From Blastomussa wellsi (Eukaryota > Cnidaria > Anthozoa > Scleractinia > Plerogyridae), in assembly GCA_947652115.1 (NCBI GenBank), contig OX393567.1, positions 20,479,817 through 20,543,816 of the forward strand: a stretch of DNA of 64,000 nucleotides, in the 5' to 3' direction. The notes beneath the pieces are model-generated. The model did no database searches. It had not been told where the DNA came from and worked only from the letters and a program-made list of their open reading frames with translations. Positions 22,700-36,242 of the stretch are shown here, piece by piece; position 1 is the stretch's first letter, and each line of letters opens with the position of its first letter. Both the position numbers and the translations under genes were made by a program.

Positions 22700-25600
22700 T
22701 CACTTAATGTTAGACAACTTAAAAACCCACGCCCACAAACAGGGCAGCTCCGAAATAGAAATAGCTGGGAAATCTATTACTATTCCACACTTTCCGCTCG
22801 TGTGTTTTGATTCACGTGGCGTCCATTTGAGATTCGTTTCAGTGCCCAACATCTTGACACGTGTTTTGCTCGTGGAAGTAACATCCCCTAGCACCAGTCT
22901 CCCTGACCGCGGCCACTTCAGTGTTATGGCGAAGACATGATTGCCTTTTGATGTGTACCTGGAAAAGAAGAGGCAATTTCAGGGCAGGCTTTTAAGGTTA
23001 TTTCAAATCGCTCTTCCAAGGGATCGTTTCATTGAGGCGGTTTCCAATAGAAAGGACAGTAAAGAAAGTATTATTAATTTAATTACTTTTTTTTATTTAT
23101 TTTCTTTTGTAACTAGTGTCTGTTTAAATGTTTTGTATAAGCAAGCAATGCACCATGGGAGGCCCGCCATGCTCTCTATAGAACTCTTCACTAGCAAGAA
23201 CATTTCACGCCAGAATTCATAACTGTCTCCAAATCGACCAACGAAACCACATCGTTTTGGAAATGCTGCACTTTTAAAAGCGTTTTGTTAATTTTGTTTC
23301 ACCTTCACCCAGTCCCCACCACCTTGGAAATCCTTTTTTCTTGAATGACATATCTACAGAATTCCCCCATGTTACCTCCCAGATTACCCCTCCCCATCCC
23401 GTCCCCGCCCTCGCCCCGCCCTCGCACACTGCTATCGTCGTTAATTGTACAGTCTCATGTATACACGGTTGTGCTACACGAAATCCCAAATTTTCAACGT
23501 TTATTTCACTTGGTAACTTACCACACGTCGCCGTTGTGTGAATCATTCTGTGCTCTCCAGGGCTTGGTGTTATATATCGCTTCCCTATTCACTTTCAACC
23601 AGTCTCCCATCTGAGTGAGGCGCTCCTGGAATATTGGTGAAATAGTTCCGTCTGAGGCTGGACCAACATTCATGAGCAAATTGCCTCCACAGCTGCCAGG
23701 AAGAAACAGAACTGATTCATGAAAGGTGTATGTTGATCGTCGCGCAACTTAAAAATCCTTGTCTCTTCATGACCTCTTTGATTTGCAGGAGAGTTTCAAT
23801 AGGGCAATACTTTGATGGTAGACGGTTAAAATTTTTTTTTTTTTCGCCTTATGACGCTAAAAATTTTAGGCCATTTGACAACTGATGGCTAATTCTGGAA
23901 GGCGCAACGTACTGACCTTTGACAGTTAAAATTGTTCCCTGATTTTGACGACTGTTGGTAATTGTCTTTGGCCATTTCACGATTGGCAGTGTTAACCCCA
24001 CCGACACCTCCCTTACGCGTAAAAAGAGTTAATTAATTCAGCAACCAACAGTGCATCAAAGATGCACCCTAAATTATTCAATTCATCGTCATTAATCCAT
24101 ATTTGTTTTCCAAAATCTTATATCAACCTTTTTCCTTTCAAATTAATCAATTATTACCTTTTTGCTGCGTTTCTACTTCAGGGTCAGTAACTTGTATGTA
24201 ATTCCATGTGTATATTACAAACAAAATATCATAGCATGAGCCCTTTTCATGTCGACACAGCCCGGCAGAGTTTGTTTAACTATTTCATGGTCTAGCTTTA
24301 AATGTTTTTCGTACCTCACTGTAGTGGCGAGTTGTTTGATCAATTCTTCAATGCTGAAATAGTCTTTAAGATTTGCTTCTCGGCGAAATCCCCACGAATG
24401 GCGGTCTATGGTCATAGCATTTTCCCACTTCATCTTCTGAAGTTTACCTACAGTGGTAATGAACAATAGTGAAAACGTCAGTAATGCTTCTCATCGCAGA
24501 GCGTCAGACATTTCCACAATCTCTATTTAACGGGGAATTTAATTTTCTAAGTCTAGGGATTTATGTAGCTGGTAAAAAAACCCAACTAGACCCGAAACAT
24601 ATTGTTGTACATATTGAAGTTCGCGGCGCAGAAAGAAATGTTTCGACAAACCTGGGTTGAATCTATCCCGTCCAGTGTAGACGCCGCCATGATGGCACCG
24701 GCAACCCCGCCCCCACCTGTCATTCACCACAACTGTGTCCTTCACCGGGCTAAAAATACAACATACGTTGATAACTTTTCACTTTTCCCTTACTTTAACT
24801 TTAAGGCTATTTATGGAGCTTCTGTCGTGGTTCTTTCTCGTGCATTTGATGATAATGTGATGCTATGTCCACACTATTCCGGATAAATTTGAAAACGCAA
24901 CTTTTTTCCGGATTGACCTTCCGTCCACACGATGCACTAAAACGGCGTTTTCGGTCACCGAAAACCGAGTTTTTTTGAAACGCTCTCCAAAGTGGATAAC
25001 TTTGAAAACGCTGGCTAGGCATGTTAGTGTGGACGGCGAAAACGGAACTTTTTGAAAACGCTGACAATTTAACAGTCGAATAACGCGATTCAGTTAATGC
25101 GTGTTCTAGCGTGTATTCATGCGTTTCTGCGGCTGAGGCAGCGTTTCAGTATCGATGGTGAAACAACTTGAAAACGGTATAGTGTGGACAGAAAACATTT
25201 TATCCGCTTTCGACGAAAAAACGCCGTTTTCAGCTTAACGCGGACGTAGCCTGGGAGAAATTATGAATAGAAAGACCGTGAACAGCTTTGTTAGCCAGGT
25301 TCATAGTTACAACGAGTGGCGCGGAAAAATGGAACTAAAAACGGACGAAAGACATTGATACGACATCAAGTAGTCTGCAGCGTAAGCATGCTTTGGTGAG
25401 TAAACACTTTTCTGTCCTTCACATTAGCCGACGAATTCGAAGAAGGAGGCAAATTGGGGCGAGATGAAAGGTGCACTTTGGGATTAACTCATTTCCGGCA
25501 GGCACAAAAAAGGCTAAATTAGACCATGTTACATTTTTATTTTATATCTCCAGAGGAATTTACAGCAATAAGGCATACAATATCTCATTTGAAAGTGAAT

Positions 25601-28600
25601 AAAATACGCTTTTGACAGAAAAATAAATCCCACAATTACATCCCATAATACTTTAGAAAAAATACATTTGTATATATTTGCATAATTAATACATTATATT
25701 TGAGAAAAGATGTACTTTTTTCCAAAAACAATTAGTTAATGTACAGGTCCCGGTTGTTCAAAGAGTCGATAACGCTATCCACTGGATAAAACACTATCCA
25801 GTAGATAGTGCAGTTTGTTTTGCCAACACTCCATTGGATAGTGATTTATCGGGTGAATAGCGTTATCCACCCTTTGAACAACCGCGGCCAGAATCTTAGG
25901 GGAGAAGAGAACGAATCCACCTTATTGTTGAGTTTCGCTGTTATGTCCTCGTTAACTAAAAGAACTAGGGTCATGTACATGTAAAGGGGTACCTTTCGTT
26001 GAACAGCCACTTTAAAAACTCTTCACTCTTCCAGTATGTCGCGTTAGCTTCCCAATCGCCATCCGTCCATAGGTAATCCGGTTTGTAGGTATTTACCAGG
26101 TCATACAACTGTGGCTTCACTACAGCCTAGTGGAGAAATATGGAAACTGTTGAGCCCTTCAGTTCCAGCTAGAATAGGCCTAAAATATCGCCAATGGCAT
26201 TTTACCTTTTAAAGGTGCATTTCTGAGCGGCCTTTTAGTTCCGTCCGCTTTGAATTTTCACTATCAAGGATTATTAGGTATCCAGTTCTTGCCTGGACTA
26301 CGATTCACCTACCTGAATATATTCATCAGTTTTAAATCCATTGGCTTTGTCTTTTAAGAAATGAGGATTGAACCACTCAAATAAGGAATAGTACAAACCA
26401 AATTTCACATGTGGATCACTGAGATTACGAAAAGCTCTTGCCAGTTCATCTGAAGCACAATCAGAATTTTACATATAAAATTTATATAATTATGGTACTT
26501 CCCCCCACAACTTCCTTGCTGAGCCTCGTTAGACCTGATATACATTAGTCTAGATATCTTACGCAGCTTTTAATTTGCAACTGGTTCGTCACGAGGGAGG
26601 ACCCATCAATTTTAGTCGATACTCACGCAGAGGACCTTTAATTTAGGTCGTTAGGCAAAGAACTTGGGCTTGGTACTTGGGCGTTCACGCGGGGAACGCT
26701 TCTTCGGTCATCATGCATATGCGGAGACATTAGCCACCTTCGGATTGGAGTTCAAGTACGACACCGATCGTGTACGAGTACAACTTTCGATTTAATCTAG
26801 TTACGGTTCACAGACCTAATTCTGTGCCATTGTTGATCCAGGGGCCGCGGATCTGGGGAGGGCTGAATTATATGGGGAAAATATTAAATTTACCCAATTG
26901 AAAATTCCCAATCGCGGTCTCTGTGACCAGTTGAAAAGGAGAATTCCAGAATGAGATCGTACCCTGGTCTGAAGTTCCCTTTTTGGGTACATTACGCGTG
27001 GAGACTAGATGGTGGAGGGGACTAGATATCGCTCTACGATACATTCACACACTTTCAAATCAAATTTTTCATGGTATTTAAATTATTCATTAAACAGAGA
27101 GAGGGATAGTTCAGGGCTCAGCGATTGGGTGTGTATCCGTTGCCTGGTTTTGAATATTTGTCACTTGCAACTGCATGTACACATTAATTTGCAATAATGA
27201 TCACTTCGAATTCTCACCAACAATATTTCTGTGCGGACCAATATCAACAGAATTCCAGTTCCAAGCCACACTCGAGTTCCAGTTTGCAAATCCCTCGTGG
27301 TGTTTGCTTGTAAACACAAAGTATCTGAAATAGTATTAAGGCCAAAATAAGGTCATGAAGGTGCTAGATAACAATTATTGGTTTTCACGTGACGTCAAAA
27401 AATTTTAAAAACAAAATTCGCTGGGCCTGATAAAATTTTATTGTCACCACGTGAAAGCAGTTCAAAAAATAAACCTTTTCGCAAGTTTCCAGCTAAATAG
27501 TATGCTTTGTGTTTGAAATATAGCATGCTGAATTTTCGAAATTTCCGCCGTATGTGCATGACATCACGATGGTTCCGTGGCAAAACTGTAGTGCTTGAAG
27601 CACTTGCAGTTTAAGCAGTTCAAGTATTAGGAAAGATGTTTATGTGAATATATACTAGATCATAAGGAAAGAGCAATCGCTTTCATAGCAAAAGTGAGTG
27701 CCAGATGTTTTAAATTTCTTTTATTTCCGGCATCTTGGTGCCCATTCGGATGGGCACCAACATGGCATCTCCATACTAAGCTCTATAAATTTGCGTGAAA
27801 TGCTTCGGCAAATAACTCAAGCATGGTATACCGCAGGGACCTGAAACGTAAAGATGTTGTTTATCTATAAATCTTTTATTAAATCTGAATTTATCAACTT
27901 TTTTCATTGCATGGTTTTGAATTCATTTTTTTTATGGCGAGACAGTGAAAATCAGCAATACAGTAGCCATTTTTGGAGAACCTAAGCAAGATACTTCCTT
28001 CGCTATGTTTACCGGCACAAACTGAAGAAGCCCATATGATTGTGCCTTTTTGCTGCTTACCTTGCTCCAGATCTGGCCACAAGTTCTGCCCACTGTGTAG
28101 CATTAAAAAACTCGGCTCTGAACTTCGGAGCAAACTCGTTATAGCTAAATCCTGGCGGGAAGTTTTTCCCAGTGTAGTCCAAATACTCCGGCAGTTGAGT
28201 TCCTTTCCATTTGTACCAGAACCATTCACTGCCAAAACTTGGGACAGAATACAACCCCCAGTGAACGAATATTCCAAACTTGGCCTCGTCGTACCAAGAT
28301 GGAATCTGTCTCTCATCCAGTGATTTCCAAGAGGGCGAAAATTTCTGAGAGTCTTTATGCTTTAAAGTCGTCTTTCTTTTGTGAGTAGTTGACTCAGCTC
28401 CCTGATTTTGCACTGCTGACTTTTTATGTCCACGATCATGGTCTTTGGAGTGACTCTTGTGAGGTGCTGGACTAACAGAACCCTTTCTTAAGGCTTTCAG
28501 TTCCCTGAAGCTCTTGTGTACAGAGCCTCTTCTCTTTTCATTTCTCGACGTTCTAGAATTTGCAGTACGTTTTCTCTCTGCCTTCTTTGGCTGGAATTCT

Positions 28601-30126
28601 TTTTGTACTCTACCCTTTTTATTGTGATTGCCAATTCTATGTGACTTTGATGCTGTATTTCGTCCCGATTTCTGTAGCTGGGATTTTTTGGCGTGATGGT
28701 CATGCGTATGTGATTTTGACGCTATATTAATTTTACCTCCCTCACTGTGTTCACCAGTTTTTTGGCGCGACTTCACTTTCTTTTCTTGAATATGCCAGTG
28801 TCTGTCGGGTATTGCTGTTTTTCTTTTATTATGAGATGAGTGCGGGTGAACTCTTTCAACGTTGAAGCCTTCAATTCTCAAAGTCTTTGGCGGAACCACT
28901 GCTATAAAATCCCGCTTGTTAAATTTCTTATGGGCCAAACGGCCTTTCTTGTCCTTGCGATTATCATCTGCCTTGTGTTTTATTTTATCTTTGTATTTTG
29001 TTGTCTGTTTTCTGTGACCTGTATCTTTCTTGTGTTCTGATTCTCCATGACGACGGAAATCTGGAAGGGCGTCCAAGGACGACAATTTGTTTGCATTATT
29101 TTCATGCTTGGTTACCTTTTGAAGTATTTTGTGATTATATTTTACTCTTTTCGTGCCGCTAACTTCCTTATCATGATCTGAGTGCTTTCTTTCATTCTCA
29201 CCCTTGTGGGCGTCGTTAGCGTTTTCCTTTACTTTAGCCCTGTGTTTGGTTGCTTGTTTCTTATAGCCTGCATCTTTTTTGTAGTCTGATGCCCTATGGT
29301 GACGAGATGATGATGTTTTTGCATTGGTTACATGCTTCCTCGCCTTTTGATGTACTTCAAGATCACTTCTTATTCTTCCATACTCTCTCCTGTTGATCTC
29401 CTTGCCGTGATCTGAATGTTTTCCTCCTTTCTTAAATTTTCTCTTCCTAATTTTTTGACCAGAAGAAGCTGAAGAAGACCAAATAAAACTCCTCTTTCCA
29501 TCCTCTTCTTTCACTCTGTAATAAATCGGTAACGGAAGTATTTTTGATTCCTGAAGTTTTGCACTGTGATGTTGACCGTGTGGTTGATGGCTCTTTTGTT
29601 TTGAAGCATTTTTTCGCGGCCTTTGTGCAGATTGTTCTAAATGAAGTAGCCCTCTGTGATTCTTGTGGACATGATAATGGAGGTGTTTCTGTTTTGCATT
29701 CACACTGGGTATCGTGGATACTGACCTGCCATGGGGGTGATTGGCAGATTGTTTCTTCTTGCCGCTCAGCGACACCTCTTTGTTATTTATTGTTGTTTTT
29801 TCAACTTGGTCATAGCCGTGGTGTTTTCGTAGATAATCAAGCACATACTTCTTGAGTTCGTCGCGATCGAACAGAAGATTTTCAAGGTTCGCAAAGTTGT
29901 CATTTTCCTTCGATAGTGTGTTTGAAACATGTACAGACTTACCTTGAACCTTGATTTGTGTTTGCCTTTTGTGACCGCGCACGATAATCCCGTGTTTACC
30001 ATGGCTTGAATCGTGCTTCACGTATCGTACCTTGTGTGAATTTCGCGTTTTAGAAGTATCAGCCAAAGAAGCAATAATTTGAGTTATTAATAAAAAACAG
30101 AGAAATAGGAAGAAATTTCGAACCAT
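22700..30126 (-). CDS. Alpha-L-fucosidase (GH29) with a large Lys/His-rich N-terminal extension
   Basis: GH29 enzymes remove terminal alpha-L-fucose from glycans, in lysosomes or outside the cell. Eight exons join to 1034 residues: 28061-30126, 27218-27324, 26313-26449, 25993-26126, 24652-24749, 24315-24447, 23522-23692 and 22700-22958. Residues 1-22 are a signal peptide ([18 protein letters not shown]). Residues 24-595 are rich in Lys, His, Arg and Ser. GH29 starts near 597 ([20 protein letters not shown]), then [25 protein letters not shown] (Asp792 by family is the nucleophile), [25 protein letters not shown] and C-terminal [11 protein letters not shown]. The catalytic part, about 440 residues, is of normal length and intact. 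The acid/base Glu cannot be assigned by eye. The extension and the start of GH29 lie in one open exon of 2066 bp, so the fusion is not a splice error. The gene is head-to-head with STK19. Confidence 0.92.
24860..25255. repeat. MITE-like repeat rich in GAAAACG / CGTTTTC
   Basis: ATGTCCACACTATTCCGGA at the left and ACGCGGACGTAGC at the right are imperfect inverted termini. GAAAACG or its complement occurs about ten times inside, with GTGTGGAC motifs. It lies in a fucosidase intron. Confidence 0.6.
25748..25888. mobile_element. MITE with CGGTTGTTCAAAG termini
   Basis: CCGGTTGTTCAAAGAGTCGA and its inverted partner (ending CCACCCTTTGAACAACCG) flank internal ATCCACTGGATA/TATCCAGTAGAT palindromes. 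It lies in the fucosidase intron after exon 4 (next to exon 4 at 25993). Confidence 0.75.
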
Positions 30127-30605
30127 CGCTCTGTCAAAAAAAATATTTAAATTTAAAGGAAGAAGTTTGACTTAATCTATAAATGATTAAGATCGATCAT
30201 CGAAGACCTGTTTCTTCTTTTATACTTGAGAACACTATGGCACCAGAGCGTTCACCTTGAACTGAAAAGGATTTGCGGAAGACTCGTGACCTCAAGGGCG
30301 ATATGCTTTTGCGAGTCATAATTATATGCACTTTATGTACCGGAACTGAATCCAAGATGATCTAGCCTGCGTGGCAGGCGTAAAAAAGGTAGGGCGATCT
30401 TAGTCTGCTATGCAGGCTAAGATGATCAACGAATCAACGAACTGATCAACTAACTGACCAGTTCGATAACGTTAATCGCCCGCACTGCCTTCGGCCTGCG
30501 GCATAGGCCTGGGCGAGAGACTGGGAAAAATACTCGAGAATTCAACATGGCGCCCGTAGTGTGTGTACCCGAAAACTGAGCGCTTTTTTCGGTTCTCTTA
30601 AATTC
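30127..30605. promoter_or_regulatory. Bidirectional promoter region between fucosidase and STK19
   Basis: The two start codons are 480 bp apart and point away from each other. CTTAATCTATAAATGATTAAG near 30173 contains a TATA-like core in a short palindrome, about 50 bp upstream of the fucosidase ATG. A small TAGCCTGCGTGGCAGG foldback sits at 30362-30420. Promoter activity is inferred from gene arrangement. Confidence 0.45.
30362..30420. repeat. TAGCCTGCG foldback
   Basis: TAGCCTGCGTGGCAGGCG pairs with CTGCTATGCAGGCTA around an AT-rich loop; same terminus type as 35339, 37048 and 63699. Confidence 0.6.
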
Positions 30606-33600
30606 ATGACTTCCAAACGATCTCTGCCAGGCATAGATGGTATCCTGGAGCATCAGAGTTCTACTAAGCGACGTATAATTGACACAAGAGACGGAGATAC
30701 TCCCAAATCACCTGAAGGAAATGACAGCGATTTTGGTGAGTTAACTTTCCAACGGTACATGTAGTACACTGTAGCTGTAGCTGTAACAGTACAGCGAGAA
30801 TCTTTAATTTATTTATTTAGTGAGTAGTATTATGCGCTTAGATATACAACAAAGGGCCGCAACAGCACTCCTCCAGCGAACACGTTTTTGGCTGGTCCTT
30901 CAGCTCGGCCCAAGTCATAATTCTGGCGGCCTTCGCCTCAGCGTCGACACACCTGCGCCAAGTAAAACTCGATAAATGGACATATAAATTATTTGATTCA
31001 GTGATTGAAAAAATAAAGAAAAAGCAATGGATTGGAAACAACAACACCAACAGACCACACATTGAAAATTTAAATTTTATCAGATGCGATGGAAGTGGTG
31101 ACCAGTGGTGGTATTGATAATATGAACACAAACATAACTGCAAGGTTGATACTACGTGAACAACCTGACAGAAACCGATAAAGCAAGGCTGCAACCGTGG
31201 ACAGCATTATCGTTTGCGGTCCTTTGCAGTTTTCACGTCTATTTTGATAATATGATACCATGAGGGCTCAATGGGAATAAGATATGGCCAATGCACACAC
31301 TATGTTAAATAATTATAATACACCAACAACCATGCAACAACAACAATAACAACCGCAATAAAGGGATGTCCCCCCCCTCTCCCTCAAGGATGACAGAAAT
31401 TGACTTTAAAGAAAAAAACCTGAGTCCTCCTAAAACCCATCATCCGCCACCAGCATTAACTATAGACAATAGGTTGTCCTGAAGGTCTACATGTGAAATG
31501 AAATTCCTTTTTTTATTCCCATGCTGTCCACTTTAATTTAGATTTTGAGGTACCAAGTGATACAAAAGCTGCCATATTATTCTTGAAGGCAGTTGTCCCA
31601 CTGAACAAGTTTGAAGGGAAAATTCCTGCTATTATTTTGAAGCATCAGTTATACTGTGTGGTGAAAGATAAAACTATTGTTGACAGAGAGTTGGTAAGTT
31701 TTCTTTATAAAAATATGTAATTATATACCATTGTGTTGTTCAGAAACTATCCATACAGCTGTACAACCACTGTCGAAGGCTTGAACACTCCTACCCACTC
31801 ACCCACTAAGTCCCCCTACCCACCCACCTACTAACTCCCCGTACCCACCCACCCACTAAGCCTCCATCAGTCATCAGTCACCCCAGCCTGTGAAGGGTTT
31901 GGTCAGTGGACAAGTTGCCTTGCCTCTGGCCCATAACCAAATAGATGTAGGCCAAGTGAGCATGAATAATTACGTGTCTTGTCTGGCAGAAAAATCTGCT
32001 TGTCCTGGATGATTGGGCAATAGTACATGTACATGCACTGTACCATGCAATGTTTTGAACAGCCAAAGAAGTGATGGTATGGATGATCCACTCTGAGCTT
32101 TAATTTTTTTCTTGTACCACTGAGTTTGGTGCTTTTGAAATGTTTATTTGCAGACATCTTACACCTCTTGTAACATAGATGCACATTCTGTGTGTAGTCT
32201 GTGTACATGGAAATGTACATGTAGTTACTTGTGGCCAGCATAGCTTCCCTAAGCATTAGTTGTGCCTTTCATCTTCGTGATCCACTTAGAAGATGGTTTC
32301 TAAACAGGGTTTACACTTCATACAACAGTAGCATGAGTTGCAAGTAAAATGGCTGCAGCAGCAACTCAGTTACAATAACCAGTATAATATTTGTATCTGT
32401 ATTTACGTGTGTTCAAGTACAGTCAACCTTTCATGACCTAAAAATTAGTCCAAAAATTCACCCTCAACACCTACACATAGGGCAAAACCCATGACCAAAG
32501 CACCAGTAAAATAAATTCTGCACAATTAAGTAAGCTCATGTTAAATGTCTAATTAAAAATGCAATGTTTTTTAACTTAGCAGTCTGCATCTAAATTGGTA
32601 TGATGTAGTTCAAGTTGAAATGCTTTCAGAGTTATCTGCTTAATTTAGACTTAAGTGTTGTAGTGTTACATACTCCCTGATACAATTTGGGAATAAAGAA
32701 CTGATATTTCCTGCAATTACATGTATAATACCATAAATCTGCTCAGAGAAAGACATCTTTCTCGCTTTGAACTTCACTGCCCACATATACCAGGTAAGCT
32801 GTACATGAATTGTTATAACAGAGCACAACTTATTTTTCAGAATAATCTTTGGGAAAAGAACATGATTCGCCTTTTCAAACTGACATCAGGGTCTGACGAG
32901 TTTGGTGTCCTGTTTACTGATGACTACATTTCTCACGTCAAGTCCAGATTAACTGATTCCAACATTCTTCTTACCATCGGTTAGTTATTTATTTATTTTT
33001 TGCTGTGAAGTGTTATGGTGATATTTTTCAGTGGTAACTTTCATTGACTCATTAAGTTTGATTGTCTCTATTTCAGAGAAGTTTGTAAGCAATGTCCTGC
33101 CAAATCATATAGATGTCAGTATAAGCAGAACTGTTGCATCTGGGAAATATAAGCTATCTGAGGAAGAGATAACGTATGTCAATGTACTGTAATTATGTTC
33201 ATCTTCATGTCATGTACATGTAAACCATGTACATTAGTAATCTTTATGTTGTTGTTTAAGAAATTATAATAGAATTTTTCATATTTTTTAATTAATGTCT
33301 AATTATCAAGTGCATGAACTTATAAAGTGAACACTGTATTTGTTGTAAAATTTTCCAGCCACCTGGTCAACACTGGTGTCCTTACAACCAGAGACATAGG
33401 AAGCTGGTGGCTCTCCATTCCTGGTGCAGGCCTCTTTATGAAAAACTTCTCCAATGGTAAAATGACATTAATTTTTTTAGTTCCCGTATAATCCCAGGGG
33501 TGAGGTGTTGCCTTTTTTGGGATGGCTCCACCCGAAAGGGGTACTGTACCTTTTTCAGGCTGGAGGTGCATGGTAGGGAAAGGATTTCACGAGTTGGAGT

Positions 33601-36242
33601 ACTGTATACAAAAGTGTAGGAAAAACAGAGCCTACCGCACAATCAAATTTTTATTAAAACTTTTAAAGCATTGTAAAGCTGTATAACCCTTTTGTAAGTA
33701 CATGTATGTGAGTTACTGAAAGGGGGACCATTTTTGTCAAAAGTGGTGAAAGGGGAAAGGACCTCATGACATTTGAGTCCCACCCAGGCTTTTAGTCAAG
33801 ATTCAAAAAGTGGCCGTCCAAAACGTGCTACGGGGCCTGCTAAATTGAACAATTTATAAAGCAACATATGGAAAATAAAACAATTTTCTTTAAAAAGTGG
33901 CCGTCCACAGGACGCCTGGACGGCCACCTAGCTAAAAGCCTGGTCCCACCCTGCCCACTCTGACACGATCTTATCAGTTATGGGAATGCAAACATTTTTT
34001 CTGGGAACATGTTGGGCCATGTCTGTAGCTTATTCTCCCTACTGCAAGGTGGAGTGGGACAGCTGTACAGCTGATGTTGGTCCCTGTATGCAGTTTTTCA
34101 ATCATTTTACTACTGTATCTACATATAAACTCTTTATAAGCCGGGCAACTCTGTACAATGGGCAGTTTGTTCCAGCCCAGATGGGGTCCATCTTAGAGAG
34201 AGCTGAGTGTACATGTACATCCAGCAGTTGCTGAACTACAGAGTGAGTGTAACTTCTTTTTCTTTTTAACCCTAAAAGGTAGAAAGGCTCTTATTCGAAT
34301 GTTCAGACAGCGGACATATCATGAGATTCTTGAGAAGGTATTGTTTTCACAAAGTAACACAACATTCTTAATGCTGCTATTTTATATTACTTTATCATAG
34401 GCCGTATTACGGATGTCACGCAAAAAATGCAATTTTTACTGCTTTTCATTAAAACAAAAAGTCATGTCCATAAAATGAATTATCGTACCGATTATAGTAA
34501 ACCTGCCACGTTTGACAGCAATCGGTTACATACTCTCGGAAATATGAAACCCATAAACGCCAAAATTTACAATTTATGTTGGGATCGGTGCATTGCGTTA
34601 AAAGTGTATCATAATTATTGGGTTTGATCAGAAGTGCATGGTAATTATTATGAACGTCTGGTTTGATACGTTCACTTCTGAATCTTTATCTCAGAATATT
34701 ACGACTGTAGGGTTGGCCGTCAGTGTAAACGTAATGGTGTAATGTACTGTATATTAGGCTCCCTAATTCAAAATAAAACACACATAGTTTTGTTGACAAA
34801 AATCAAACTGTGTGAGGGGGTTGCACGTTGTGAATCTTGATTTCTTCATCTCGGAATTAAACAATCACATATAATGTATTGTGCTCGGTTTGGCACATCG
34901 AGTCATTAACCTCAATATCGCTAGAGTTTACTAGTTTGATTCTCATCCGACCCCCCCCCCCCCCCCCCGACCCCCTTCCTGTCGTACCAAGAAATCATTG
35001 TACATAAAATGTCGTCAGGTTCAGATGTTCTGAATGTGTTTCACCTCAAAACATTTTTGGATAGTGTGCTGGGTTTCGCTATCACCTTTATATACTCCAC
35101 ACAGAAAATATTAACCCTTCCAAATCCAAATTAAAAATCCCTTTTCCCCTACGCAAATAAAACCCATTGGTATAATTGTGAAAATTAAATGCCAACTTAT
35201 TGCGGCAGAGACTGGTCATGTTCTTTGTATTGCGTGTTCTTTGTATTTCATATTTTGTGTTTTTAGAAATTTTTGACATGGTGGATTCTTGTATGTACCT
35301 AACATCTCCAAATGCAGCTCTTCCTATTACATGTACGTGTAGCCTGCGTAGCTGGCGGGATTCGCGGCGAAGTGAATTTGTTTGTGATTAGCTCGCACCC
35401 TCAAATCCCGCCGGCTACGCAGACTAATGGACGTGTATAAGCCCTTACATTTTTTATTCGTAATATTTTTACGATAATGCCACCCCCTCCGAACCCCTCC
35501 CCTCCCCCCCCAACACACACACAAACACACCACCAATAAACACTGTTTGATGTTCTGATTCTTAATACATTGGTATAGTTTAAACATTGGCACGAAATTG
35601 TCCACGGTTTTGACATGTATAAAATTATATTGCGCCATTTCATAGGATCTTCTAACGCGTAAATTTGACTCCCATTCCAAACTTGGTATAAGGTACCACG
35701 TATATGACATTATCGGCGCTGAACTTGTCAAAAGGTAAATGCTGTTGTACTTTTAATTCATCTAAAATATAAATTCTTACTTCCCTCAGCTTTCAGTTTC
35801 AGTTGCTATGTTTTAGTTTCCTTCATTTCAACGAAACGCGCGGTAAATGCGGGGGTTATACTTTTTTGCGGGAATAATTAACATGATGCCTTAAATCTTT
35901 CCATTATGTTATTCCTATACGTTTGTCAAATTTCGGCCTGCTCTTATCTCTACTATACAGTCCAGGCTTTTCGTTTTGGAAGGTGGGGACGGGGCTTGAG
36001 AACCATGTTATTCTAGTAGTGGCGGCTGCGGCAATCCAAAGCAAAGACACATGATTCGATCGCTCAAACATTGATTTATTTTGCATCTATTGAATAAAAA
36101 GCTATAAATGATGCTCCAACAAAGATTAAACACATTTAATGTTTTAATTTTCCATTTTTACGCTTACAGCGTGGAAACCACTTCAGGGCGATTACTTAGA
36201 CTGGATATCCAATCAGATAGCCGCACGAGATCTAAGAGATGA
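30606..36242 (+). CDS. STK19: STK19 (winged-helix nuclear protein)
   Basis: Eight exons join in frame to 278 residues: 30606-30735, 31542-31693, 32841-32979, 33077-33173, 33359-33456, 34279-34337, 35646-35734 and 36170-36242. Recognisable stretches are NKFEGKIPAIILKHQLYCVV, VNTGVLTTRDIGSWWLSIPG, AGLFMKNFSNGRKAL, GIRYHVYDIIGAELVK and VETTSGRLLRL near the end, all in the order found in animal STK19. Once labelled a kinase, STK19 is now viewed as a winged-helix DNA-binding protein linked to transcription-coupled repair; no kinase motifs are seen here. An in-frame ATG lies upstream at 30561 (MCTRKL); I prefer 30606 because MTSKRS starts the basic N-terminus. The last exon ends 112 bp from the stop of the convergent receptor gene. 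Confidence 0.9.
33779..33947. repeat. MITE-like foldback in an STK19 intron
   Basis: CCAGGCTTTTAGTC pairs with AGCTAAAAGCCTGG; AAAAAGTGGCCGTCCA occurs twice inside in direct orientation. Confidence 0.65.
35339..35425. repeat. TAGCCTGCGTAGCTGGCGGG foldback, copy 1
   Basis: TAGCCTGCGTAGCTGGCGGG pairs with the reverse complement CCCGCCGGCTACGCAG..TA; same family as 37048-37150. Confidence 0.8.
36075..36080 (-). other. Possible polyadenylation signal of the receptor A gene
   Basis: AATAAA on the minus strand, about 280 bp past the receptor A stop codon. If used, receptor A mRNA would run antisense across the last STK19 exon. Inference only. Confidence 0.3.

Noticed and set aside
27973..28323. 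Plus-strand ORF of 116 residues
   Set aside because: Antisense of the GH29 start in fucosidase exon 1.
30838..31261. Coding-like minus-strand segments (AEAKAARIMTWAELKDQP; TIMLSTVAALLYRF)
   Set aside because: They lie in an STK19 intron, have no supported start, partner exons or recognised family; kept as unexplained.
34952..34969. Long C homopolymer
   Set aside because: Simple sequence only; several similar C/G tracts occur in the window.
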